Positions 1 to 6,802 of a DNA stretch of 16,089 nucleotides are shown one piece after another (within the stretch, counting starts at the first letter, position 1; every line of letters begins with the position of its first letter). Position numbers and translations under genes: made by a program. Origin of the DNA: JBFWQM01 sp050249455 (GTDB lineage: Bacteria > Pseudomonadota > Alphaproteobacteria > MPNO01 > VGEU01); contig JBFWQM010000114.1 of the NCBI GenBank assembly GCA_050249455.1, positions 1 to 16,089 of the forward strand, written 5' to 3'. Under the pieces are notes generated by a model. The model was not told where the DNA came from. It saw nothing but the letters and a program-made list of their open reading frames with translations, and did not search any database.

Positions 1-65
1 CGCCCGATTCTGACCGGACGGCGACCGGGCGATCTTCGCCGGCGCCGCAGGCGTCGCTTCACCGG

Positions 66-470
66 TCAGGGCGGATCGCAGGCGACGGTACCCATCTCGG
101 CGGGCAGAGAAATCTCCAGTAGCTTGAACGAATTCGACGTGCGCAATTCCTGATGGCGGGCGCCGCCCGGGATCATCACCGAATCCCCCGGCTGTAACCG
201 GACCGTCCGGCCGCCCTCGAACTCCAGATCGGCCCAGCCCTCCAGCGTATAGACGAACTGGATGTCGCAGTTGTGGTAGTGCCATCCGGTCGGCTCCGAG
301 AGCCCCGCTTCCGCCGACGCTACCTGCGCGCGCATGCGCCCGCCCGTAGCCTCCGTCACGCCGAGGTCGCGATACTTGAAGAAGGCGCGGCGCCCCGTGA
401 CGTACCTAGCGTCAGCGTCCTGCGCGATCGCAAGCTTCATTGCCTGTTCGTGCCTGGTGGAAATGTTCAT
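66..470 (-). CDS. Cupin-domain protein
   Basis: A 134-residue single-domain cupin, a small beta-barrel that usually binds one metal ion. Cupin motif 1 is seen as WHYH (H64, H66) followed by Q71 and G78. Motif 2 is PGDSVMIPGGARH (H106). The glutamate normally found in motif 1 is glutamine here (Q71), so metal affinity or chemistry may differ from classical cupins. Start choice: the ATG at 470 has GGAG eight bases upstream. An in-frame GTG at 515 would add 15 residues that do not look like cupin sequence, though a GGTGG lies about 10 bases upstream of it. It lies 59 bases downstream of a response-regulator gene on the same strand, so the two may be co-transcribed. The substrate cannot be read from sequence; a sugar, small-acid or signalling role is equally possible. 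The fold is secure, the function unknown. Confidence 0.85.
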   Translation of the reverse strand: MNISTRHEQAMKLAIAQDADARYVTGRRAFFKYRDLGVTEATGGRMRAQVASAEAGLSEPTGWHYHNCDIQFVYTLEGWADLEFEGGRTVRLQPGDSVMIPGGARHQELRTSNSFKLLEISLPAEMGTVACDPP

Positions 471-529
471 GTCCGCATCTCCGCAATGGATTTCCCTTGG
501 CGAGAGACTACGCACTGAAATTTCGCCAC

Positions 530-892
530 CTACTTTCGCAGCCTTGCAACCGCGCTGCGCAGATCGCTTGACCGGATGGGCTTCGCCATCGTCGCGTCGG
601 CACCTGCGGCGATCGCCTGCGCGAGCCTAGGCCCGCCAGGCGTCGAGCCGCCGGAAACCGCCAGTATCCCGACCCGCGGCCGCACCGCGCGCGCGAGGGC
701 GATCAGCGCGAGGCCGTCGCCGTCCGGGAAGACGAGGTCGGTCACGACGACGTCGAGGTCTTCCGAAAGCAGGATGCGCTCGCCGTCCTTGAAGCCCGCG
801 GCCTTGAACACGACGTGGCCGTCCTGCGACAGCGTCCGCGCCCAGAGGTTCAGCACATCCGGCACGTCGTCGATCACCAGCACGCGCGCCAT
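530..892 (-). CDS. Receiver-only response regulator (CheY-like)
   Basis: A 120-residue protein consisting of a receiver (REC) domain alone. The acidic pocket is D8-D9, the phospho-acceptor is D52 (VVVTDLVFPDGDG), the switch residue is S80, and the conserved lysine is K104 in ATMAKPI. All catalytic residues are present, so phosphorylation by a histidine kinase is expected. There is no DNA-binding or enzymatic output domain, so it should act by protein contact or as a phosphate relay, as CheY- or DivK-type proteins do. No histidine kinase is encoded in the window, so its partner lies elsewhere. GAGGG sits nine bases before the ATG. It lies between a DUF1508-like gene (72 bases upstream) and a cupin gene (59 bases downstream), all on the minus strand. 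Family call is firm; the pathway is unknown. Confidence 0.93.
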   Translation of the reverse strand: MARVLVIDDVPDVLNLWARTLSQDGHVVFKAAGFKDGERILLSEDLDVVVTDLVFPDGDGLALIALARAVRPRVGILAVSGGSTPGGPRLAQAIAAGADATMAKPIRSSDLRSAVARLRK

Positions 893-964
893 GGCCGCAC
901 GCCCTCAGCCGGGCCGGCGCTGCGGGGCGGGCGTGTGCGGCGCGCGGTCCATGCCGGCCGCTGC

Positions 965-1210
965 TCAGACCGGCCGCGCGTTCGATCGTTCGTGGAGGGG
1001 GTCGGCCGGGCGACGCGCCTCGGGCACGACGCGCTCGATGACGCCTTGCGCGCTGCTCATCACCAGCGCGATCTCGTAAAGACATTGGGCTTCGCTGCCG
1101 TGGCCCTGCACCGATCTCGCGATCGGCGTGCCGCCCTCGGACAGCAGACGCCAGTGCCACGTCCCGTCGGCAGCGACAATCACCTGAAAACGCATCGATT
1201 CAGCGTGCAT
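965..1210 (-). CDS. Small YegP/DUF1508-like protein
   Basis: An 81-residue protein. Residues about 7-57 (FQVIVAADGTWHWRLLSEGG onward, then an 'IARSVQGHGSEAQC' segment) follow the DUF1508/YegP pattern: a short beta strand, a W-x-W/F-R-L strand, 'G-x-x-I-A-x-S-x-x-G-x-x-S', then a helix. Members of this family are small alpha/beta proteins of unknown function, often found as one or two repeats; this would be a single repeat. The C-terminal 25 residues are charged and probably disordered. The ATG at 1210 has AGG five bases upstream. A second in-frame ATG at 1195 (MRFQV) begins exactly at the domain and is a possible alternative. It is the first gene of a co-directional trio with the receiver protein and the cupin. 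The domain match is by eye and only moderately secure. Confidence 0.65.
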   Translation of the reverse strand: MHAESMRFQVIVAADGTWHWRLLSEGGTPIARSVQGHGSEAQCLYEIALVMSSAQGVIERVVPEARRPADPLHERSNARPV

Positions 1211-1337
1211 ATGGACCTGCCAATAATGTGAACGTGCTTCAAGCGCTCATTTGCACGCCCATCCTGGCATACGTGTGTGTGTAAGACTGCAGTTATTCGA
1301 ATCAAAGTTGTGGACAAGGAGGCAGGGGATGCGGTCA

Positions 1338-1364
1338 TAATACTTAAATTTTATAGCATTCAAA
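1338..1364 (-). promoter_or_regulatory. Possible sigma70-type promoter upstream of the DUF1508-like gene
   Basis: On the minus strand, TTGAAT (1364-1359) and TATTAT (1343-1338) are separated by 15 bases, in an AT-rich stretch between the tRNA and the gene starting at 1210. The spacer is shorter than the usual 17 bases and the AT-richness makes chance matches likely. If used, it would give a leader of over 100 bases. Confidence 0.25.
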
Positions 1365-1378
1365 TTCTTTGGATTTGG

Positions 1379-1463
1379 TGGTGCCCGCTGAGGGACTCGA
1401 ACCCCCACTCCCAAAGGGAAACGGATTTTAAGTCCGTTGCGTCTACCATTCCGCCAAGCGGGC
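1379..1463 (-). tRNA. tRNA-Leu (anticodon UAA)
   Basis: Read on the minus strand, the acceptor stem is GCCCGCT (1463-1457) pairing with AGCGGGC (1389-1383), followed by discriminator A (1382) and an encoded CCA (1381-1379). The anticodon stem ACGGA/TCCGT encloses loop CTTAAAA, giving anticodon TAA, which reads UUA (leucine). The D-arm region TGGCGGAATGGTAGACGC and the long variable arm around TTCCCTTTGGGAGT are those of a class II tRNA. The T loop is GGTTCGAGTCC. Total length is 85 bases including CCA, normal for tRNA-Leu. It lies on the same strand as the small genes downstream, with an AT-rich spacer between. Confidence 0.97.
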
Positions 1464-1643
1464 ATACTGCCGTACGGTTCCATGCCGGCGCGGGACGGGC
1501 AAGCGGATTGCCGCAGTATCCGAGTTCAATTTTTCGGCAGTTGGATTCCTCGGCCCGCTCGCTGGTGGCCGGCGGCAAGGCATTGAACCCTCAGGCCAAT
1601 GCTCCCTGCGCGCATCCGCCCATCTGGCCTCGCCGCGCCCGCC

Positions 1644-3071
1644 TCAGTCCCGCGGGTCGATCGGCGCGCCGGTGCCGCCGCGCGCCTCGATCACCTCGCC
1701 GGCGGCGAGGATCAGGTCCTCGCGGTAGCGTGCGGCGACGATCTGCACGCCCGCCGGCACGCCGTCGGCGAGCCCGGTCGGCGCCGCGAGCCCGGGCAGG
1801 CCGAGCACCGATCCGACCAGCATCGGGTGGTGGGCGTCGAGCATGCCGCGCACCGCCGCGTCGCCCTGCTGGTCGAGGTCGACCGGCACCGGCAGCCGGA
1901 ACGACACCGGCATGACCAGGATCGGGTAGCGCTCGAAGAACAGGTTCCAGGCGCGCAGGATGGCGCTGCGCCGCGCCAGCGCGCGGATGTAGCCATCGAA
2001 GTCGTACTCGGCGGCGTAGGCGCGGGTGCTGGCGCGGGCACGCTGCACGGCGGCGTCGCCGAACGCCTCGATCGCGCGCGAGGATGCCGCGCGCTCGGCG
2101 GTGGACGCCGCGCGCTCCTCCGTCATCAAGAGGCTCCAGAACATGTGCGCCGCCTCGGTGAAGTCCGGGGGCGCCGCCTCCTCCACCCGGTAGCCGGCGT
2201 CGGCCAGCCATTTGGCCGCCAGTTCGACCGCGGCCTTCACCGCGGGCTCTACCGCGGCGCCCGGCGGGCCGGCGAAAACCGCCGCCGCACATGGCCCCGG
2301 CCGCCGGCGGCCGAGCGGCGCCGGCACGTACCACGGGTCGCGCGCATCGCGCACGGCGAACGCCGTCAGCGCCAGCCGCAGGTCCTCGACGCTGCGCGCC
2401 AGCGGCCCCTGGGCGTGCGCCATCTGCGACGACAGCCCGCGCTCCTCCACGCTCGACGGGTTGTGGTCGGCGATGCGCCCGAGAGACGGGCGCAGCCCGA
2501 ACACGCCGCAGGCATAGGCCGGGTAGCGCACCGAGCCGGCGCGGTCGTTGCCGTGGCCGATCGGCCCGATGCCGGCCGCCACCGCGGCGGCCGCCCCGCC
2601 GCTGGAGCCGCCCGGCGTGCGGCCGGGGGCGAACGGGTTCAGGGTGCGGCCGTGCAGGTCGTTGTCGGTGAAATAGCGGGTCGAGAAGCCGGGCACGTTG
2701 GTGCGCCCGAAGATCACCGCGCCGGCCTTGCGCAGGTTGGCGACCGGCACGCTGTCCTCCGCCGCGATCGCGTCCTTGAACGCGACGACGCCATTGGTGG
2801 TGGCGCGGCCCGTCACGTCGACGTTGATCTTCACCGTCACCGGCACGCCGTGCAGCACGCCGAGCGGTGCGCCCTGGCGCACCGCGGCGTCGGCGGCGTC
2901 CGCCGCGGCGCGCGCCTCGTCCGCCATCACGTCGACGACCGCGTTGATCTTCGGGTTCACCGCGTCCAGACGGGCGAGGCAGGAGTCCACCGCCTCGCGG
3001 CTGGAGACCTTCCGCGTGCGGATCGCCTGCACAAGGTCCGCTGCCGTCCAGCGCCACAGTTCGTCGGTCAT
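1644..3071 (-). CDS. Amidase-signature family hydrolase
   Basis: A 475-residue amidase (GatA/FAAH-type fold) that hydrolyses an amide bond with a Ser-cisSer-Lys triad. The three residues are visible with family spacing: K81 (VPVTVKINVD), cis-serine S156 in GGSSGG (154-159), and nucleophile S180 in GNDRAGSVRYPA. The 75- and 24-residue spacings equal those of mammalian FAAH (K142, S217, S241). No signal peptide is seen, so it is cytoplasmic. The ATG at 3071 has AAGGGA upstream. It ends a minus-strand run after a CinA-type protein and a small membrane protein. No gatB or gatC is adjacent, so it is probably a stand-alone amidase rather than the Glu-tRNA amidotransferase subunit. The substrate cannot be told from sequence. 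Catalytic call is firm. Confidence 0.94.
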   Translation of the reverse strand: MTDELWRWTAADLVQAIRTRKVSSREAVDSCLARLDAVNPKINAVVDVMADEARAAADAADAAVRQGAPLGVLHGVPVTVKINVDVTGRATTNGVVAFKDAIAAEDSVPVANLRKAGAVIFGRTNVPGFSTRYFTDNDLHGRTLNPFAPGRTPGGSSGGAAAAVAAGIGPIGHGNDRAGSVRYPAYACGVFGLRPSLGRIADHNPSSVEERGLSSQMAHAQGPLARSVEDLRLALTAFAVRDARDPWYVPAPLGRRRPGPCAAAVFAGPPGAAVEPAVKAAVELAAKWLADAGYRVEEAAPPDFTEAAHMFWSLLMTEERAASTAERAASSRAIEAFGDAAVQRARASTRAYAAEYDFDGYIRALARRSAILRAWNLFFERYPILVMPVSFRLPVPVDLDQQGDAAVRGMLDAHHPMLVGSVLGLPGLAAPTGLADGVPAGVQIVAARYREDLILAAGEVIEARGGTGAPIDPRD

Positions 3072-3107
3072 TGCTTGTCCCTTCGCCTGAAGCAGCGTGC
3101 GCCGCCG

Positions 3108-3293
3108 TCACCCCATCCGCGCGAACGCGAACATCGAGATGGCGGCGAGCGCGATGCCGCCGTTGAGCTTCCACATCGCCTTGCGGCGGTCGGTCTCGGA
3201 ACGCTTCTTGTCGAGCACCCCGGCGAAGCCCTGCATGGCCAGCAGCACGCCGGCGCCGAGCATCAGGCCGAGCGCCATCGCGGGCCACGACAC
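3108..3293 (-). CDS. Small two-helix membrane protein of unknown function
   Basis: A 61-residue protein with two hydrophobic segments, about residues 5-25 and 42-59, joined by a strongly charged loop (VLDKKRSETDRRKAMWK). By the positive-inside rule the loop should be cytoplasmic and both ends outside. The start is a GTG at 3293 with a distant GAGG; an in-frame ATG at 3278 (sixth codon) is an alternative. It begins 11 bases after the stop of the CinA-type gene and ends 36 bases before the amidase start, so it belongs to that transcription unit. I recognise no family. The hydrophobic-charged-hydrophobic pattern and operon position argue that it is real; its role is unknown. Confidence 0.7.
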   Translation of the reverse strand: MSWPAMALGLMLGAGVLLAMQGFAGVLDKKRSETDRRKAMWKLNGGIALAAISMFAFARMG

Positions 3294-3304
3294 GGCGGCG
3301 CGCC

Positions 3305-4096
3305 TCAGCCGGCGGCGCCGGCGCCCGCGTCGGTCGCCAGGCTTTCCTCTTCAGGCGTGCCGCCGAGCGCGCGCAGCGCGGCCATCAGCTTGTCGCGGCA
3401 GGCATCGAGCCGCGCCGGGTCGGTGCCGCGCATCACGACCGAGACGCGGAAGCGCCGGTCGGGGCCGCTCACCGCCGGGTAGCTGCCGATGTCGATGTCG
3501 GCGTATTCCTCCTGCAGGTCGCGCAGGGACTGGGCGATGGCACCCTCACCCAGCGACACCGAGACCGAGCGCGACAGCACCTTGCGGCCGCCCTTGAGGC
3601 TGCCCTTGAGCTCTTCGAACATCGCGTTCATCACGCTCGGGATGCCGGCGAGCACGTGGACATTCTCCATCCGGAAGCCGGGCGCCGCGCTGATGCGGTT
3701 CCTGATCAGCTCGGCGCCCTCCGGGAAGGTCGCCATGCGCATCCGCGCCTCGTTCAGCTCGCCGACCTTGAGGCGGGCCTGCAGCGCATCGACCGCCTCC
3801 TGGTAGACCCGCATCGGCTTGCCGAACGCAGCGGCGACGCATTCGGAGGTGATGTCGTCGTGGGTCGGCCCGATGCCGCCGGTGGTGAAGACGTAGTCGA
3901 AGTTCGCGCGCGCCCAGTTCACCGTGTCGATGATGGTCTGCGGCACGTCTGGGATGACGCGCGCCTCGGTGACCCGGATGCCGAGCTCGTTCAGCCCGAC
4001 CGCCAGGAACTGCAGGTTCTTGTCCTGCGTCCGCCCCGAGAGGATCTCGTTGCCGATGATGAGAACGCAGGCGGTGACGATCTTTTCCGCGGCCAT
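3305..4096 (-). CDS. CinA N-terminal-type (MoaB/MogA-fold) protein
   Basis: A 263-residue protein of the COG1058 type, commonly annotated as competence/damage-inducible protein A or molybdopterin-binding protein. The family signature is plain: GNEILSGRTQDKN (residues 15-27), TTGGIGPTHDD (71-81) and LAGIPSVM (about 168-175). In longer CinA proteins this domain hydrolyses ADP-ribose and a C-terminal PncC domain deamidates NMN. Here the protein stops after the COG1058 part, so the deamidase is absent. A ribosome site AGAGGGG lies five bases before the ATG. It heads a minus-strand run (this gene, a small membrane protein, an amidase) and is divergent from sfsA across 80 bases. Such a gene next to sfsA and map is a familiar alphaproteobacterial arrangement. 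True substrate (ADP-ribose, FAD or molybdopterin) is not decided by sequence. Confidence 0.9.
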   Translation of the reverse strand: MAAEKIVTACVLIIGNEILSGRTQDKNLQFLAVGLNELGIRVTEARVIPDVPQTIIDTVNWARANFDYVFTTGGIGPTHDDITSECVAAAFGKPMRVYQEAVDALQARLKVGELNEARMRMATFPEGAELIRNRISAAPGFRMENVHVLAGIPSVMNAMFEELKGSLKGGRKVLSRSVSVSLGEGAIAQSLRDLQEEYADIDIGSYPAVSGPDRRFRVSVVMRGTDPARLDACRDKLMAALRALGGTPEEESLATDAGAGAAG

Positions 4097-4123
4097 GATG
4101 CCCCTCTTCCCAAGCGCGCGGAC

Positions 4124-4129
4124 TATACT
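4124..4129 (+). promoter_or_regulatory. Possible -10 element for sfsA-map
   Basis: TATACT lies in the 80-base gap between the divergent CinA-type gene and sfsA, about 48 bases before the sfsA ATG. No convincing -35 hexamer is seen 17 bases upstream, so this is only a candidate. Confidence 0.35.
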
Positions 4130-4176
4130 CCAGCGCCGCCGCCGCGTGAAAGCCGCCGCCTGAGGACGTCCGGCCG

Positions 4177-4875
4177 ATGCAGTTCCCCCGCCCGCTGGTG
4201 CCCGCCCGGCTGGTCCGCCGCTATAAGCGCTTCCTGGCCGACGCCGTCCTGGGCGACGGGACGGCGGTGGTGGCGCACTGCCCCAACCCCGGCTCGATGC
4301 AGGGCCTCTCGGTGCCGGGGGCCGAGGTGTGGCTGGCGCCGGCGCCGGGGCCGGGGCGCAAGCTGGCGTGGACCTGGGTGCTGGAGCGGTCGGACGGCGG
4401 GCTGGTGTGCATCGACGCCGCCTTCGCCAACGCCGTGGCGGTGGAGGCGATTGCGGCCGGGCGGATCGGCCCCTTGTGCGGCTATCCGGGCCTGCGGCGC
4501 GAGGTGCGCTACGGCGCGCGGTCGCGGGTCGATGCCGTGCTCACCTGCGACGGCCGGCCGGACTGCTACGTCGAGGTCAAGAACGTCCACCTGAAGCGCG
4601 GGCCGGCGGCCGAGTTCCCGGATTCGGTGACCGCCCGCGGCGCCCGCCACCTGGCGGAGCTCGCCGCCGTGGCCGCCTCTGGCGGCCGGGCGGTGATGCT
4701 CTATATCGTACAAAGGCAGGACTGCGCCGTCTTCCGCCTCGCCGCCGACATCGACCCGGCCTACGCCGCCGCCTTCCGCGCCGCCGCGTCGGCGGGGGTC
4801 GAGGCCCTGTGCTTTGCCTGCCGGGTGGGCACGGACGCGGTCGAGGTGGACCGGCCACTGCCGATCGAACTATAA
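4177..4875 (+). CDS. sfsA: SfsA family protein
   Basis: A 232-residue protein of full family length (the E. coli protein has 234). Characteristic blocks are HCPNPGSM (34-41), RVDAVL (117-122), YVEVKNVHL (131-139), FPDSVTARGARHL (147-159) and YIVQR (176-180). D119 with E133-x-K135 forms the PD-(D/E)XK nuclease-like pattern of this family. SfsA was named for a stimulatory effect on sugar fermentation in E. coli and has been linked to DNA binding; its biochemical role is still poorly defined. GAGGA lies about 10 bases before the ATG. The downstream map gene starts 27 bases after the stop, so the two are likely co-transcribed. Confidence 0.96.
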   Translation: MQFPRPLVPARLVRRYKRFLADAVLGDGTAVVAHCPNPGSMQGLSVPGAEVWLAPAPGPGRKLAWTWVLERSDGGLVCIDAAFANAVAVEAIAAGRIGPLCGYPGLRREVRYGARSRVDAVLTCDGRPDCYVEVKNVHLKRGPAAEFPDSVTARGARHLAELAAVAASGGRAVMLYIVQRQDCAVFRLAADIDPAYAAAFRAAASAGVEALCFACRVGTDAVEVDRPLPIEL

Positions 4876-4902
4876 GTTTTGCGGGGCTGCGGGCCAGGAC
4901 GG

Positions 4903-5730
4903 ATGAACGAGTACGCCAGGTTTCGGGACGCGGAAGCCGACGAGTCGCGCCGGATCACGATCCACGCGCCGGAGGACTATGACGGCATGCGCCGGGCCGG
5001 CCGGCTGGCCGCCGAGGTGCTGGACTTCATCACCCCGCACGTCGTGCCCGGCATGACCACGGGCGAGCTCGACCGGCTGTGCCACGAGATGATCCTGGCG
5101 CACGGCGCGGTGCCGGCGCCCCTCAACTACCGCGGCTTCCCCAAGTCGATCTGCACCTCGATCAACCACGTCGTCTGCCACGGCATCCCCGGCGAGCGGA
5201 AGCTGGAGGACGGCGACATCATCAATATCGACATCACCGTCATCCTCGACGGCTGGTTCGGCGATTCCAGCCGCATGTACCCGGTCGGCAAGGTCGGCGT
5301 GCGGGCGCGGCGGCTGATCGACGTGACCTACGAGGCGCTGATGATCGGCATCGAGGCGGTACGCCCCGGCGCCACCTTCGGCGACATCGGGCACGCCATC
5401 CAGACCTTCGTGGAGCGCGAGCGTTTCTCGGTGGTGCGGGACTTCTGCGGCCACGGGCTGGGCCGCGTCTTCCACGCCCCGCCCAGCGTGCTGCACTTCG
5501 GCCGCCCCGGCACCGGGCCGGTGCTGCGCGAGGGCATGTTCTTCACCATCGAGCCGATGGTCAACGCCGGCCGCTGGGAGACCAAGATCCTCGCCGACGG
5601 CTGGACCGCCGTCACCAAAGACCGCTCGCTGTCGGCGCAGTTCGAGCACTCGATCGCCGTCACCGCGACGGGCTCGGAGATCTTCACCCTGTCGCCCAAG
5701 GGCCTGCACAAGCCGCCCTACGAGGGGTAG
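4903..5730 (+). CDS. map: Methionine aminopeptidase, type I
   Basis: A 275-residue cytoplasmic metallopeptidase that removes the initiator methionine from new proteins. All five metal ligands are present with the same spacing as in E. coli MetAP: D110, D121, H184, E217 and E248. The active-site histidine in VCHGIP is H93. The start is taken as the ATG at 4903, with AGGA just upstream; an in-frame TTG at 4879 would add eight residues without family similarity. The N-terminal extension of about 14 residues relative to E. coli is common in alphaproteobacteria. It follows sfsA by 27 bases on the same strand. The next plus-strand gene is radC, almost 2 kb away, because two minus-strand MBL genes lie between. 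Confidence 0.97.
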   Translation: MNEYARFRDAEADESRRITIHAPEDYDGMRRAGRLAAEVLDFITPHVVPGMTTGELDRLCHEMILAHGAVPAPLNYRGFPKSICTSINHVVCHGIPGERKLEDGDIINIDITVILDGWFGDSSRMYPVGKVGVRARRLIDVTYEALMIGIEAVRPGATFGDIGHAIQTFVERERFSVVRDFCGHGLGRVFHAPPSVLHFGRPGTGPVLREGMFFTIEPMVNAGRWETKILADGWTAVTKDRSLSAQFEHSIAVTATGSEIFTLSPKGLHKPPYEG

Positions 5731-5765
5731 TTCGGCGCCGGTTGGTTTTGATAGGCCGGCGGCTT

Positions 5766-5898
5766 CCCACCTCACCCGCTCGCTGCGCTCGCACCCTCTC
5801 CCCCTATGGGCGGAGAGGGTAGCCGGCGTCCCTCTCCGCCCACTGTGGGGGGAGAGGGAGGAGACGCGTTGCGACAGCAACGGAGAGGGTGAGGTGGG
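5766..5898. repeat. Nested inverted-repeat element between convergent genes
   Basis: The outer arms are a perfect 12-base inverted repeat, CCCACCTCACCC (5766-5777) and GGGTGAGGTGGG (5887-5898). Inside are two further hairpins: ACCCTCTCC (5793-5801) with GGAGAGGGT (5812-5820), and CCCTCTCC (5830-5837) with GGAGAGGG (5851-5858). Direct GCTCGC repeats lie at 5778-5792. It sits between the convergent map and MBL genes. The modular 'ctcaccc / ccctctcc' composition resembles dispersed intergenic palindromes of GC-rich alphaproteobacteria. It could act as a two-way transcription stop or mRNA stabiliser. Only one copy is in the window. Confidence 0.75.
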
Positions 5899-5995
5899 CG
5901 GCCTCGCTGTGCCGGCCGTCCACGTGTCTTCCTTTTTTGTCGTTCTCCGGTCGGGCCGGAGGACGACGCCCTATGAAAGCGACGGCGCTCCCGCC

Positions 5996-6802
5996 CTAAT
6001 ACGCATTCCCCTGCAGGAACAGGATCTCCGTCGTCTTCGGCAGGGTCTTCAGGCTGACGTCGATGGTGTCGGACGGGTGGCGGCCGATCGGAAAGCCGGC
6101 GGCGCGGGCGCGGCCGACGAACTGGTCGATGCTCATGTCGGAGCCATAGTGCATCGGGATGATCAGCCGCGGGTTCACCTTGGCGATGATGTCGAACGCC
6201 TCCTCGTGGCTCATCGTCCACATGCCGTCGATCGGCACCAGCAGCACGTCGGCGTCCTTGATCGGCATCAGCTGGGCCGGCGACAGCACGTGGTGGGTGT
6301 GGCTGAGGTGCACGACGCACACGCCGGCCGCCTCCATGATGAAGATCGAGTTGCCGGCCGAGCCGAGGTCGCCGGTGCCCTCGCCAAAATTGGTCGGCAC
6401 GCTGCGCACCCGCATGTCCTTGAGCGTGACGTCGTGGTGCGGCACGCCGCCCGCCGGGTTCCAGCCGCGCAGCACGTGCACCACGCCCTCCGGGATGACG
6501 TCGGTCCAGTGGGTGCGGTGGAAGATGTTCATGGTGATGATCTCCGGCAACCGCTTGGGCCGGTTCACCCCGTTGTAGTCGGTGAACACGCCGACGCCTT
6601 CCGGGGACTCGATCATGAAGCTGGCATGGCCGGCGAAGGCGATCCGCACGTGCTCCGCCGGCGCGGCGGCGAGGAAGCCGGCCGGCACGAAGCCCGGCGC
6701 GCCGCCGGCCACCGTCACCTGGCACGCCGCCAGCGCCGCCTGCGCGCCGAGGACCAGTGCGGCGGCGGCCGCGGCGGCCAGGCGCAGCATCGCGCGCGCC
6801 AT
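5996..6802 (-). CDS. Exported MBL-fold protein, copy 1 (UlaG-like branch)
   Basis: A 268-residue protein. Residues 1-26 form a signal peptide (basic start, alanine/leucine core) ending ALAAC: it fits both a lipobox (LAA-C27) and ordinary AxA cleavage. The body matches the Lactamase_B_3/UlaG-like fold: AGHASFMIESPEG (58-70), a VPIDGMWTMSHEEAFDII block (189-206) and IIPMHY (214-219). The usual HxHxDH zinc motif is replaced by HRTHWTD (H95, H98, D101). A second histidine cluster, HLSHTHH, spans 165-171. The next gene upstream is a paralogue with the same changes. The ATG at 6802 overlaps the TGA of that gene by one base, so translation is probably coupled; a GTG at 6805 is the other possible start. 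Fold and export are well supported; substrate and metal are unknown. Confidence 0.88.
   Translation of the reverse strand: MARAMLRLAAAAAAALVLGAQAALAACQVTVAGGAPGFVPAGFLAAAPAEHVRIAFAGHASFMIESPEGVGVFTDYNGVNRPKRLPEIITMNIFHRTHWTDVIPEGVVHVLRGWNPAGGVPHHDVTLKDMRVRSVPTNFGEGTGDLGSAGNSIFIMEAAGVCVVHLSHTHHVLSPAQLMPIKDADVLLVPIDGMWTMSHEEAFDIIAKVNPRLIIPMHYGSDMSIDQFVGRARAAGFPIGRHPSDTIDVSLKTLPKTTEILFLQGNAY

Noticed and set aside
10..69. Inverted repeat CTGACCGG / CCGGTCAG at 10-17 and 62-69
   Set aside because: Eight-base arms with a 44-base spacer and one arm including the cupin stop codon; likely chance in GC-rich sequence.
1316..1341. AAGGAGG followed by a tiny ATG-CGG-TCA-TAA frame on the plus strand
   Set aside because: A perfect ribosome site but only three codons; no leader-peptide role can be tied to any plus-strand gene nearby.
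1591..3482. Long open frames of 565 codons (minus, 1591-3288) and 627 codons (plus, 1599-3482)
   Set aside because: Both overlap the amidase and the small membrane protein gene in other frames; their translations are arginine/alanine/glycine-rich without domains, whereas the amidase frame has the full catalytic triad.
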